This document shows, one piece after another, positions 1 through 11,335 of a stretch of 64,000 nucleotides of DNA. Position 1 is the stretch's first letter. Every line of letters starts with the position of its first letter. Position numbers and translations under genes: made by a program. Below the pieces are notes generated by a model. The model did not search any database and had not been told where the DNA came from. It worked only from the letters and a program-made list of their open reading frames with translations. The DNA comes from Mytilus edulis (lineage: Eukaryota > Mollusca > Bivalvia > Mytilida > Mytilidae), in NCBI RefSeq assembly GCF_963676685.1, contig NC_092352.1, forward strand, positions 28,105,117 to 28,169,116, written 5' to 3'.

Positions 1-921
1 ACTGTTTCACAGGAAAATGTAAGAAATTGCTTGGGTTTCATAGACACTAATGGCGTAAGCTTAAGAAGAAGGCACAGACTTCAGAGAAGGAGTTATTACA
101 ATAGTGGACCGAACTATCTGATACACATAGACGGTTACGACAAGATCAAACCATATGGTATTGCCATTCACGGAGCTATTGATGGCTATTCTAGAAAAAT
201 ATTGTGGCTAAAAGCAGGTTGCTCCAACAACAACCCTAGATACATTGCTAAGTTTTACATTGATTTTGTGAAGGAATTACGACGAGTTCCCCGAGCCATT
301 CGTGCTGACGCTGGCATCGAGAACGTTTTGGTAAAAGACTTACACATTGCATTGCGATTCGATCATGGGGATGAAATATCTGGATTAAACAGTTTTTTAA
401 CAGGAAGATCAACAGGAAACCAAAGAATTGAAAGGTTGTGGAGAAGTCTTTCGGAATATTTAATGTTATTTTGGAGAAATACATTTGCGAACATGCGTGA
501 TATTGGACTTTTTAGTACCGCAGATCATCTCCATATTGAATGTTTAAGATTTTGTTTTCTTCCTTTAATTCAGACTCAACTAAATCAGTTTATGGAAAAC
601 TGGAACGACCATAGAATACGCAGACAACGACAAGAGGTTATAGTCCCATCGGGTATTCCAAACGTTCTCTATTTTCAACCTGAAATATATGATTCGTCTG
701 ATTTTTCTTTTCCTATACTATGCAATGACCAGACATTGAGTGAACTTGAAAATGAGCATACTTCAGACTTACCAGTAAGAGGGTGTTCCGAAGACTTCAT
801 GCATCTCATCGGATACCTTAGTGGCGAAGAACCAATGCAAGCCCTTATTCCACAAACTCTTGACGAAGCTTTTCAAAACTTTTGTACACTCATTTATATT
901 TGTAATGGTTGTAGGATTTAG
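1..921 (+). CDS. Integrase-core (DDE) transposase, 5' partial
   Basis: The frame is open from base 1 to the stop at 919-921, so the protein begins outside the window; the first in-window TTG at 31 is not a credible start. Numbering from that TTG, the integrase core is plain: IHIDGYDK gives the first Asp (34), RADAGIEN the second (93) and GNQRIERLW the Glu (134), a normal DDE spacing. The text around the first Asp (DGYDKIKPYG, then IHGAIDGYSRKILWL) is typical of the eukaryotic integrase-core family spread through cnidarian, mollusc and fish genomes. The frame has no internal stop and all three acidic residues are kept, so this copy may be young. It would cut and join transposon ends in the nucleus. 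Terminal repeats lie 220-340 bases downstream. A host-domesticated gene is possible but less likely. The C-terminal tail past about residue 215 I do not recognise. Confidence 0.85.
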   Translation, partial: TVSQENVRNCLGFIDTNGVSLRRRHRLQRRSYYNSGPNYLIHIDGYDKIKPYGIAIHGAIDGYSRKILWLKAGCSNNNPRYIAKFYIDFVKELRRVPRAIRADAGIENVLVKDLHIALRFDHGDEISGLNSFLTGRSTGNQRIERLWRSLSEYLMLFWRNTFANMRDIGLFSTADHLHIECLRFCFLPLIQTQLNQFMENWNDHRIRRQRQEVIVPSGIPNVLYFQPEIYDSSDFSFPILCNDQTLSELENEHTSDLPVRGCSEDFMHLIGYLSGEEPMQALIPQTLDEAFQNFCTLIYICNGCRI

Positions 922-1144
922 GTTTAAGCCATGCAACGTTACTTTCTTCAAATTAGCCTTAAAGTCAGTTTTGTTGTTTGTGTGAAACGAATGATATGTA
1001 ATGGCAGAAATCTGAAAAACAATTTTCTAATGGAAGAAGGACAACACGAAGGCGGGAACCTGCTTAGACTACCTGCTTATACATGGATTCACCTTATTTG
1101 CGACTAAAAATTTAGTTTATTATAATCTTTTTGCAAATTAGATT

Positions 1145-1264
1145 TGTTACAGTATTTGCATAATCTGGGATTATTTATAATTACTGAAAATTTCAGGGAT
1201 CTACATAATCACTGAAATTTCAAGTATTCTACATAATCCCTTATTATCCATTTTCACTGTAACA
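1145..1264. mobile_element. Terminal/subterminal repeats of the integrase transposon
   Basis: The segment opens with TGTTACAGT and closes with CACTGTAACA and is filled with alternating copies of GGGATTATGTAG-like and ACATAATCACTGA-like words on both strands, so it folds on itself. The same outer and inner words form the terminal inverted repeats of the element at 57876-59374. Its position just after the integrase stop suggests that it is the right end of that transposon. Confidence 0.7.
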
Positions 1265-2860
1265 TGCACTCTATTAACTATATTGAAAGATGTTGGTTTT
1301 TTTTAATTAAACAGATAGACACGATTTTTTGAATCTAAAATGCTTGTCATATTTGCATAACTTATTAAAGTACCTATCTCATATAGCAGCCGCGTATAGA
1401 AAAATAGTTTGTGTTGGGAATTAGGGTGATGGAAACGCGATTTCATTTTTGGCTACCCTAAAATAAACACCTTAACATACTTCAGATAGGGTATGAGTGT
1501 TGATAAGACGCAATGTAGTTAAAGTTGGCAATAAAATGTTTCAGTACGGCATTCGATCCACAGCCGTGGCTCACACCGAACAGCAAGCTGAAAAGGGCCA
1601 TTACAATAACAGTGTAACAAATTCCAACGTGACAACCAACGGTCTAATTAATAAACAAACGAGAAAGGAAAACCACATATGAACCACACCAACAAACGAT
1701 AGCTACTGAAAAATAGGTCCCTGACTTAGTACAGCTGCATACAATGCAGTGGTTATAAACTTTCTAACAGACCTTGACCTTATCCTGAGACAAACACAGT
1801 ATTGTACCATTACTCATAAATACATAATATCAAAGATGTCAGGCTTACAATTTATATTACACCAGACGCGCATTTCGTCTATTAAAGACTCAACAATGAC
1901 GCTCGAATTGAAGTATATTGAAAGGCCAAATAAAGCAAACAAATGAAAACAAAAAAGTTTCAAAAGGTTGTGCCAAGTCAAATAAATGACATAATATATA
2001 TAAAAAAATAATTAAAAAGGCCTAACTCATTAAATCGACAAAATGTGAACAAAAACAAGTAGGCTTACATTTAGACCCATGACAAAATCTAATTATAAAA
2101 TAAAAACACAAGTGCTAGTATAACATGGCCATGGACAGCTCAATTTTACGACAAAACAGATGTTCTTAAGTAAAATATTACGTAAATGGTGTTGCAAAAA
2201 TATTGATAGACACGTAATAACAGGTGAGTCTAATTATTATAATTTTGTTGTTATATAGATTAAAGTTAAATTTCATCGGCAAGATAGAATAAAATGAACT
2301 TTAATATTCCTTTCACGGATTTGGCTTTACTTTGTGGACCTTTTGGATTATAGCTCCTCATCTTTTATATAAGCTTTGGATTTCAAATATTATGGCCACG
2401 AGCATCACTGAAGAGACATGTATTGTCGAAATGCGCATCTGGTGCAAGAAAATTAGTACCGTTAATTTTATTAATATAATATGGATTAAAAGAAATATTC
2501 TACTCAATAAAACTACAGTTGGGTGCGATGGTATGATATGTATCACACAACAAGTTTTTATTGAATTAAAGAAATGCATTACAATAGTGTCAACGGGCCA
2601 ACTAAAGACTCAAAGTCTTTAACCTAACGGGTAACTATAAAGACTCTAAAAATGACTGATAAAATGAAAAACCAATTCTTCAGGGAACAATTGAAGGTCT
2701 TTCCATCTCGATACTAAGAATGAATTTTAAAAAAAGATGTTAGAAAAGGTCACTCCTTGTTGATTTGATTTGGTACCTCAAACTGATATAAAAAAAAAGA
2801 TTAATAGGTATATGCAGGAGACTTTATTGTTTTATAATGAACAAGCAATAATTTAATGCA
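1265..2860. repeat. Gene-free stretch with old interspersed repeats
   Basis: Nothing coding is supported. 1490-1745 is a copy of the common mussel-type repeat (patterns such as CTCACACCGAACAGCAAGC and ACCAACGGTCTAAT), also seen at 6150-6660 (-), 8890-9200 (-), 33390-33740, 41745-42130 and 58318-58515. 1840-1925 and 2325-2480 are decayed minus-strand copies of the GACGAAACGCGCGTCTGGCG repeat. The frames at 2332-2622 lie across the second of these and are not genes. Confidence 0.6.
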
Positions 2861-2861
2861 A

Positions 2862-3860
2862 AGGTCAAAATCTAAAACGTCAATTTGACCTTGACCTAAA
2901 TTTCAAGGCCATAGGTCAGTGATCTCAAATCAAAATACCCCAGGTCAATCACTTGTATGGTTGTGGAGAAATACCGATTTCAAATACAAAAGGGGAGAAA
3001 ACTCCTATAAGGGTTGACCAAACACTTCGACTTAAATGGGTAGAAGTTGCCCCTTATGGTAAACAGTAATTTGGCATTTACACATCATATCATTAACTGT
3101 TACAGTTTCTTTGAATATAGATTACAAGCAAAATCCACAAATTTTGAATATGACCTTGACCTTCAACCTTGACCTCAAATTCAATGTCATATGTCAGGGA
3201 ACTCAAATCGAAAGGCCCGAGGTCAATCACTTGTATTGTTGTGGAGAAATAAGGATTTCAAATACATAAGGGGAGAAAACTCCTATAAGGGTTAACCAAA
3301 ACACTTCGACTGAAATAGGTTGAAGTTGCACCTTACTGTAAACAGTAATTTGGCAACACATCATATCATTAACTGTAACAGTTTCTTTTGAATAACGATA
3401 ACAAGCAAAATTCAATATTTATAACATGACCATGACCTCAATTTCAAGGTCATGGGTCAGTGAACTGAAATTGGAAGGTCCGAGGTCAATCACTTGTATG
3501 GTTGTGGAGAAATAATGATTTCAAATATATAAGGGGAGAAAACTCCTATAAGGGTTAACCAAAACACTTCGACTGAATAGGTTGAAGTTGCGCCTTATTG
3601 TAAACAGTAATTTGGCAAACATATCATTTCATTAACTGTAACAGTTTCTTTTGAATAACGATAACAAGCAAAATTCAAAATTTATAACATGACCTTGACC
3701 TTTGACCTTGACCTCAAAGTCCTTCAAATAGACCAAGGACTTCATATCTAAAGACTGTATGCCTCTACGACTTATACCGTATGAATTTATCCAACATATC
3801 GCCTATCTTAAATTTTCAAAGGGAAATAACTCCCATAAGATGTGTTCCGATCACGTCAAA
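2862..3860. repeat. Tandem array, about 270-bp unit, three copies
   Basis: The word GGTCAATCACTTGTAT recurs at 2943, 3221 and 3484 (periods 278 and 263). Each unit holds TGACCTTGACCTCAA, AGGGGAGAAAACTCCTATAA, CACTTCGACT and GTAAACAGTAATTTGGCA in the same order. A diverged fourth end (GGGAAATAACTCCCATAAGA) runs to about 3840. No coding potential. Confidence 0.75.
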
Positions 3861-3870
3861 ATAAAACCAC

Positions 3871-4409
3871 GGGGGGGGGGGGGGGGGGGGGTGTAACTTC
3901 TTATTATTGGGTATACGGGGATGTGCCAAAAATATGGGTCATAATTTTGCGAGATTTTATATAGAAATGACCCTCCTTTTTAATGACATCTTATATTAAA
4001 ATGCCTTTACGTTTGATAACTGTATATGGATTTTGGGTATGATCTACATATCATATATAAATATGCTATTGAGAATCTTACAATATTAATGGTCAATTAT
4101 TATATTAAATGAAATCAATTCATTTGAAAGTTCACCTTTCAAATAAGTTCCCAAACGAACCCAGGAAATTTGTCGCCTGAGTTAGTGCTTATATAAGCAT
4201 GAAGTATAGGTCATTCTTTCTTAAATGTTTTTATAACTATAGGTACTGAATTTCAGTCGAACTACGTGTATCTCGAAATATTTCTCTGGTCCGGCTGACT
4301 TCGACATAACGAGAGTCGACTGTATTAAAATGGGTACGTTTTTTGAGGCAAAAATGGCACACCCTTACCAAAAAAATATCGAAGTTAACCCCCCCCCCCC
4401 CCCCCCCCC
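3871..4409. mobile_element. Inverted-repeat element bounded by poly-G and poly-C
   Basis: A run of 21 G (3871-3891) opens the element and a run of 21 C (4389-4409) closes it. Just inside, GTAACTTC and GGGGATGTGCCA on the left match, in reverse complement, TGGCACACCCTTACC and GAAGTTAAC on the right, so the homopolymers are the outer part of a terminal inverted repeat. The interior shows no transposase. Probably a non-autonomous DNA element. Confidence 0.6.
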
Positions 4410-5560
4410 AACCGGGAATAAAACAAATCATTCGTAAGAGTAGACGAACAATTTGGTGAAAACAGTTTGTAAAAGATTAAGTGTTCGGTCACACATGATG
4501 AGTTTTGAAACCCCCATTACTGTACAACATCATTGGCCAAACATCCATTCCATAAGTGGTAAAACAAAAAAGCATCTCAGACGGCAGAAGAAGAAAAAAA
4601 TATAATTAGAAGAAAAACAAAAAGTCTTTCCACGAAAAGTGGAAAGACCTCATAATTCAAAAAGAAAAACCAACGGTATAATCTATACACACAACTGCCG
4701 AGAAAGACCTTTAAACCAAACCAACAAACGACAACCACTGAACAACATATGACATTGGATATATGTGTAAAAATGCAGCCGAAGTTTGCTACTCAGTTTC
4801 AAGAAAAATAACTTTCCAATAGACTAATATATATTGAAAGGGGATTAATTAAGAAAGCAAAAGAGCAAACAAAAATATAGAGTTCAATGTGCTTGTTTTT
4901 GAGATATTAGCTATTGAAATTTAGGCGGGAAAACGTTCTCTATTGACTTTTCATAGTCTTATCATTGACAAGCTAAAGTTCTCAAAACTATTAAAAACTA
5001 AATAATATTTTATAAGACTTTTACAAATGGCTTATAATTATACATGTAAAAGATTTATAAAATGAATGAGGGTCAATGGGCAAAGTATTTTAAGGCATTC
5101 AAATGGATAAAACCAGAAGATTTCGAAAATCTGACAAAAATTCCAAAACATGACAAGCGAACATCCTACCCTTAACAGACGTCATAACCTGAGACAGTAG
5201 TGTAACATTAAACAATTATTGTAATTTTTTACCCGAGATGGGTTGTTTTCCTCGAGGGCTGTAAACCGAGAGAAAAAAAACTTCAATCAAGGATAAACAA
5301 TTTGGATGTTTGCCTTGTATGATGGCAATGAATCACATCGGGTATCCAAATCCGAAGAACAAACAGCAAGATCTCAAAAAGTGTTTATCATGATTTTAAA
5401 ACTTGTTTTATTCATATTTTGAGGTTCGATTTTTCCAAACTTACATGTCAGCTCAAAGACATCAAGTGAACTGATAAAAAGAAATACGTCTTCGACCTGT
5501 ACATCTTCCAAAAATTGGGGGATTTATATGGCAAGCCCTTTTACTATTTATTCGAATTTC
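4410..5560. repeat. Intergenic DNA with hairpin and mussel-type repeat remnant
   Basis: A perfect 10-bp stem (GTCTTTCCAC 4624-4633 with GTGGAAAGAC 4639-4648, loop GAAAA) sits at the start of a repeat remnant that runs to about 4870 and contains ACCAACGG and CAAACCAACAAACGACAACC. I see no gene in the rest. Confidence 0.5.
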
Positions 5561-6095
5561 AAGATATCTCCTATAATATATAAGATATCTTATATAATAT
5601 ATAAGATATCTCCTTTAATATATAAGATATCTTATATAATAGATATCTCATATATTATTTAAGATATCTCCTAAAGTTTATAAGATATCTCCTAAAGTTT
5701 ATAAGATATCTCCTAAAGTTTATAAGATATCTCATATAGTTTATAAGATATCTTATGTAATTTATAAGATATCTTCTATAGTTTATAAGATATCTTATAA
5801 AGTATATGAAATATCTTATAAACAACTTTTATATCAGATATCTTATATAGTTTATAAGATATGTTATATAGTTTATAAAATATGTTATATAGTTTATATA
5901 AGATATGTTATATAGTTTATATAAGATATCTTATATAGTTTATAAGATATCTCATATAGTTTATAAGACATCTTATATAGTTTATGAGATATCTTATAAA
6001 GACAATTATATAACTATATGAGATATCTTAAAAACTATTAAAGATATCTTATAAACTATATAAGATATCTAATAAAGTTTATGAGATATCTTGAA
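5561..6095. repeat. AT-rich satellite, 21-bp unit centred on GATATC
   Basis: About 25 imperfect copies of ATAAGATATCTCCTAAAGTTT and variants. Every unit centres on the palindrome AGATATCT, so the array can pair with itself; towards 6000 units appear in the reverse sense (ACTATATAAGATATCT). A single related unit occurs at 7448-7490, where GATATCCTGAAGT is followed by the same ACGGCTT-containing flank as at 6085-6125. Confidence 0.85.
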
Positions 6096-6149
6096 GTAAG
6101 AATAAATAGCAAAACGGCTTGCCATAGGTTTACAATATAGTCATTTTCA

Positions 6150-6665
6150 TTTATCAACTAGCAGGCTGTTTGTTGTTGTATTCGTGCTTTGTCGCGAGAT
6201 GTGTTTGTTCTCGTTGTTGTATTTTGTGTACTTCGTATTTTTGATAGAGTTTAGCCATTTTAATTAATATTTTAAAGTGCGTCATTTCTTGTTGTAATGT
6301 TGTACTGCTGTATCAGGTTAAGGTCAAAGGTTGGTGTCTGTTAAAATCTTCAAACCGGCACCTGCATATATTATATGCACCTTTCCTAAGTTAGGAACCA
6401 GCAGTGGTTGTCGTTTGTTGGAATTTTTCATAGATGTTTCTCGTTTCTCGTTTTGTAAATAGATTAGACCGTCTGTTTTCCTGTTTGAATTTTGTTACAC
6501 TGATTATTTTGCGGCTGTTTATAGCTTACTGTACGATGTGAGTTAATGCTCCGTGTTGAAGGTCGTACTGAGACCTATGATTGTTAACTTTTTTAACATT
6601 ATGACTTGGATGGAACCTTGTCTCATTGGCACACTTATCACATCTTCTTATTGATTGTTATTTAA
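6150..6665 (-). repeat. Mussel-type interspersed repeat (minus orientation)
   Basis: Contains GGTTGTCGTTTGTTGG, GTCTGTTTTCCTGTTTGAA, GCGGCTGTTTATAGC, GAAGGTCGTACTGAGACC and the end GTCTCATTGGCACA, the reverse complement of the family at 33390-33740 and 58318-58515. No frame is shared between copies, so it is non-coding. Confidence 0.7.
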
Positions 6666-7036
6666 ACCTTCCTAGATTTTGTTTAAAAGAAATTTGGCAT
6701 AATTCCTTGTGCTTCAACTTTTATAACATGGTGATACATCCACATGCCAAATTAACGCATATATATATAATGAATAAAGTAAGGAAAAGTAACACCTTGA
6801 GGTCAATGTCACATTAAGATCATCGTGGCACCGGACACATCATCTCACGACGATATATTCACATGCAATGAGGCCAAAGAACACAAGCCTATGTCAAATG
6901 ATAAAAAGTCATGTCCTGGTCAAGCGTTTTTAGACTAAATCTGCATTAGCTGTAGGTGAAAAGGGGGAGGTTGAGATTCACGAAACACCCGTTTTTAACC
7001 CGCCGCATTTTACTTGTCTCTTTGGTAGCAATACAC

Positions 7037-7204
7037 CAGAGGCGGATTTAGGGGTGTGCCACGGTGGCCAGGCCCACCCCCCCCCCCTTTTTGGAAAAAA
7101 ATGTGGTTGCTTATAGAGGGAATCACTGAAGCGTAACTGAAGTGGGCCCCCTCTTAGGTCAGTCAGTGGGCCCCCACTTATGACAATTTCTGGATCCGCC
7201 ACTG
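7037..7204. mobile_element. 168-bp miniature inverted-repeat element with TACAC duplication
   Basis: Starts CAGAGGCGGATTTAG and ends CTGGATCCGCCACTG, inverted repeats of each other with few changes. It is flanked on both sides by TACAC (7032-7036 and 7205-7209), an exact 5-bp target duplication. The interior has short C and G runs (GGGCCCCC) and no coding capacity. Confidence 0.8.
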
Positions 7205-7899
7205 TACACAATTAGGATTCGACCCGGAACGTGTTAATTATTGGTATTATATATTAATATGAGGAAATCAAAAGGGCCGGGAATGTATCGGGAATGGTGA
7301 AAATTTGGTTAACACCATTGTCCTATATTAGTGGCGGGGGTCATTAGTTACATATAAAGTTAAATTCTTTAATTCGTCCGGCGTTTTTAAGTCATGACGG
7401 CTGACATTTAATTGGACCTGGCGATCGTTATTTTAGTATTATAGATGTGAGATATCCTGAAGTTATAATAAATAGTAAAACGGCTTCCCATACATATTGT
7501 GTATTCCATTTTTAGTAATATCGTTTTTGCGGGGCTCGATATTTATACATCCCGCCAGTGTCCTGTTGTGTTATTGTTAATCATATTTTTGTATTCTTGT
7601 TTTTAATTTATTTTTTTTGGTTAATGATGTCTTGTCTAATTATTTTCTTTTTTGTTTGTTTTTATACACTTATCCCGTTTTTATGGTATTTAAAATTCTA
7701 ACACTGTCTGTATTGACTGCTGTTCCCCGATTTTTGATTATTGTCAATATATGTAATACTATGCGTCTATCATACCAGTAAGAGTTTTAGTTAAATTTAA
7801 GCCACCACTTCTACATAAGAAAATGTCTGTACTAAGTCAGGAATATGACAGTTTCTTTCTATTCGTTTTATGTGTTCGAGCCTTTTGCTTTGCCACTTG
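7205..7899. other. Intergenic, no gene seen
   Basis: AT-rich text with a single GATATC-satellite remnant near 7448 and the start of the reverse-transcriptase remnant at the right edge. Confidence 0.5.
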
Positions 7900-8250
7900 A
7901 TCAAGAATTTTTCCAAATCAATCCATCAACAGTGCACACCAATTGATAAAAATAAGTAATCAATTAAGTGAGAGAACATCATCTAAATAGCTGAAAGTAT
8001 TTGTTAAAGAACACAGCTAACTTCTTTTTTTTTTCTTATGAAGTCAGCCTCATATGAATAAAGGAACAAGTCGACAAGAAGAGGGGCACATTTTTTACCA
8101 ATAGGAATGCCGATTATTTGTTGAAAAACACGTCCTCCAAGCGTAACAAAAATGTTGTCAATCAAGAAATCAAGCATCTTGGTAACGCCAGTTTCAGAGA
8201 TTTTTTTGTTAGATTCAGAAAGTACTTTATCCCTTTCTAAGACAAGAATT
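7900..8250 (-). pseudogene. Decayed reverse-transcriptase fragment
   Basis: Read on the minus strand, the segment gives a recognisable run of a bivalve retroelement reverse transcriptase: GGRVFQQ followed by IGIP, then CAPLL and DLFLYSYEADFI, and after a frame break the remains of the Y-x-D-D catalytic box (TATTTAGATGATGTT). At least two frameshifts and a stop interrupt it, and the upstream and downstream parts of the element are missing. A second, more decayed copy of the same region lies at 13795-14105. It is a dead fragment and not a host gene. Confidence 0.75.
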
Positions 8251-8404
8251 TATGTAAAATCTTAAAGATCTTTTGAATTTTTTAGTATCCTTTTAAGTGC
8301 AAGGAAATATGTTAACTTATAAGGTCAACTGAAATTGAAAAGTTTCTTTGAGACCGGAAATGATTTTTTCAACGCCATATACTTTGGTAATCAAAATGCA
8401 TACC

Positions 8405-8695
8405 TCTTATTTTCAGAATATTTTTGAACAAGAATGTGTCGAAAGTACACGAATGCCCCACTCGCACTTTAATTGTCCATGTTCAATGGACCGTGAAATT
8501 TGGAAAAAAATCTAATTTGCTATTAAATTTAGAAAGATCATACCATAAGGAACCGCTGTACTAAGTTTCAAGATGATTGGACTTCAGCTTCATCAAAAAA
8601 TACCTTGACCAAAAACTTTTAACCTGAAGTGGACGGACGAACGAACGAACGGACGCACAGACCAGAAAACATAATGCTCGTAGGTAGCATAAAAA
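8405..8695 (+). repeat. Interspersed repeat ending in GGACGAACGAACG-type run
   Basis: AATGTGTCGAAAGTACACGA, GTTCAATGGACCGTGAAA, CTAAGTTTCAAGATGATTGG, CTTGACCAAAAACTTT and the GGACGGACGAACGAACG run occur in this order. The same order is found on the minus strand at 50545-50850 and, split by an insertion, at 60475-61450. Non-coding. Confidence 0.75.
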
Positions 8696-8889
8696 TTAAA
8701 ATCTGGTAGACATGCACATCCTTAGGTTAGGGTTTAAACATCTTAAAGTATTAAAAGCAATCCACTTCCAAAAACTGAAGAAGCAGCTAAACAGACAAAT
8801 CATGTATCTATTTCCAGACTGGTAAATTAACATGGCTCTCAAATTATTGTCACTGGACATAATAAAAAGATTATCCATTAATGATCTTC

Positions 8890-9200
8890 ATGTCTCCAAT
8901 ATACATTAAAACTCGTTGCATTGTTATATGCACCCATCCTATGTCAGCTCTTTGTTCAGTGATTGTCGTTTGTTGGTGTGCCTTATAGGTGTTTTTGTAT
9001 CTCGATTTATATATAAAGATAGACTTTTAGTTTTCCTGTTTGGATTACTTTACACTGGTCATTTTGGGGCCCTTTATAGCATGCTCTTTGTTGCAAGCCA
9101 AGACAATGTGATGAAGGCCATACTATCACCAATAACGGTTTACTTTAATACATTGTGACTTGGATGGAGGTTTGTCTCATTGGCATCACATCTTATTTAT
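8890..9200 (-). repeat. Mussel-type interspersed repeat (minus orientation)
   Basis: Same family as 6150-6665: GATTGTCGTTTGTTGG, TTTTCCTGTTTGGAT, GGGCCCTTTATAGC, GAAGGCCATACTATCAC and GTCTCATTGGCA in order. The frame at 8916-9158 is carried by the repeat and is not a gene. Confidence 0.7.
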
Positions 9201-10445
9201 ACTAAATTCATTACCATGAAATTTTTATCAACTTGAAGAAACAGAAAATTTCTAACAATATGCACATCTCCATTCAGTGACCCCACATTGCTTTAGTACA
9301 CTTGTACTACTACAAACAAGCATCTTATGAGCAGTGGTGGATTGTATGTTGGACAGACCACAGACTGACATAATGAAACATCTATATCACCCAAACTTAG
9401 TTTAAAGGTATTTAAAAATACTCTGGAGGGATCAAGTGACATTGTATACCCTAGACTTTGTAAGGAGCTAACCATTGATAAGCAGAAACGATAAAACTGT
9501 AGACTCAAAGCACAGAATAGGTAGGTTCATATTGAATCTCAAAATTTGAAAGTCAACCTATTGTTATCAATCATTTGTGAATGGTAATAGTTGATCAAAG
9601 GTTGATTATGATCAATTAATAAATATATTAAAGCAATAATGAATTAAAATAAAGAACAAAACATCATAACATTTTATTAAAAAGTAAAGTTTGATCATCA
9701 GACCAGAGACCAATAAAATAAAAAATACAATTTGTATAAAATGAGAACTTAAATAAATAACAATGCAAGTTATGATTGCAATTAAAATATAACTTATAAG
9801 TCATAAAATGTTATAAAAGAAATACTTCAGGAATAATCATACAAATTTAAATTTTAACTGAACATATGTCAATTAATTAATTACGTATGCTGTTATACTG
9901 TTGATATCATATAAATAGATATCAGTAATAAATAAACAGCCAAAACTCCCAGAAAGGTCTCAAATTATTATTAAAAATTAAAGGGCAGCTTTTTGTTGAG
10001 TCATTGGTCATTTTTTCTCCAATATATCTCATAGATTTTAATTTGATTGCTAAAAACTACAATTTACCGTTACACATAATTATGTTCTTTTTTACAATGA
10101 CATCCTTGTTTTTTCACCAAATAAGTTCTGTGCAGAATACCGCAGAAAATATTTTAAAACATTTTAAAGAACATTAATACAAATCAATCTTGAGGTTTTA
10201 GCGGAGATTTTTTACAATCATACAATAAAATTAAACAGAAATATAGCTTAAATTGCACATTAATGGCCATTTCTAGTTTGAGATAAATAAATTGAGCTTG
10301 ATAATTTCTGTACCATTTGTCCTTGCAAAAATAGGGAAAATAAGAACTTAAAACTGTTTTGTGTTATCTAGTTTACATATGTCAAAATAGTTCCTTATGT
10401 TTTCCAAATCTTTAGCATAACAAACCAAAAAAAATGCTATAGTAT
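9201..10445. other. Intergenic, AT-rich, nothing recognised
   Basis: More than 1.2 kb without a convincing exon, repeat family or RNA gene on either strand. Confidence 0.5.
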
Positions 10446-10449
10446 ATAT

Positions 10450-11335
10450 AAACAAGAGGCTCTCAAGAGCCTGAATCGCTCACCTTAATTTTTTTGGTTA
10501 AATCTCCCATCAATGATTATTTTGGCTTTTCAATTTACTTAAATGTTCTTTGAATTATCCTATTTTCTTCAAACGCAAAAAAAAAAATATTTTCTCCTAT
10601 GTTCCATTTTAGCCATAGGAGCTATGTTATTTGACATACAAGAAAATAAAATATAAAATTTATTCTAGATACTCTGAAACTCATTTAGCCTAAGTTTGGC
10701 TGAAATTGATACAGCAGTTTCAAAGGAGAAGATTTTAAAAGTAAGTCAACATGATGAACAAATTGTGAAAAAAAGACTTTAAAGGGCAATAACTCCTTAA
10801 GGGGTCAATTGACAATTTTGGTCAAATTGACTTATTTGTAGATCTTACTTTGCTGATCATTTTTGCTGTTTACAATTTATCTTTATCTATAATAATATTC
10901 AAGATAATGACCAAAAACTGCATAATTTCCTTAAAATTACCAATTAAGTGGCAGCAACCCAACAATGGGTTGTTTGATTTATCTGAAAATTTCAGGGCTG
11001 ATAGATCTTGACCTAATGAACATGTTACCCCCCATGTCAGATTTGCTCTAAATGCTTTCGTTTTTGAGATATAAGCCAAAAACTGCATTTGACCCCTATG
11101 TTCTATTTTAAGTAACGGTGGCCATGTTTTTTGACGGATCAAAAATTAAAGCACAAACTTTGTGCAGGATAATCTAAGGAACAATCATGCTAAGTTTCAT
11201 CCAAATCCATTCAGTAATTTCAGAGGAGAAGATGTTTGAAAAATTGTTAACGACGACAGACGACGGCGACGGACGCCAAGTGATGAGAAAAGCTCGCATT
11301 TCCGTTTAGGGAAGGTGAGCTAAAAAAGGAAATTG
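10450..11335. mobile_element. Hairpin-ended interspersed element (GCTCACC family)
   Basis: Begins with a perfect hairpin GGCTCTCAAGAGCC (10458-10471), then GAATCGCTCACCTT, and ends GGGAAGGTGAGCTAAAAAAG near 11333, so GCTCACCTT/AAGGTGAGC is an inverted pair. Near the right end is a GACGACAGACGACGGCGACG run. The interior (GGGCAATAACTCCTTAAGGG and similar) codes for nothing. An end hairpin with no transposase would fit a non-autonomous Helitron-like element, but I cannot confirm the class. Confidence 0.6.
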
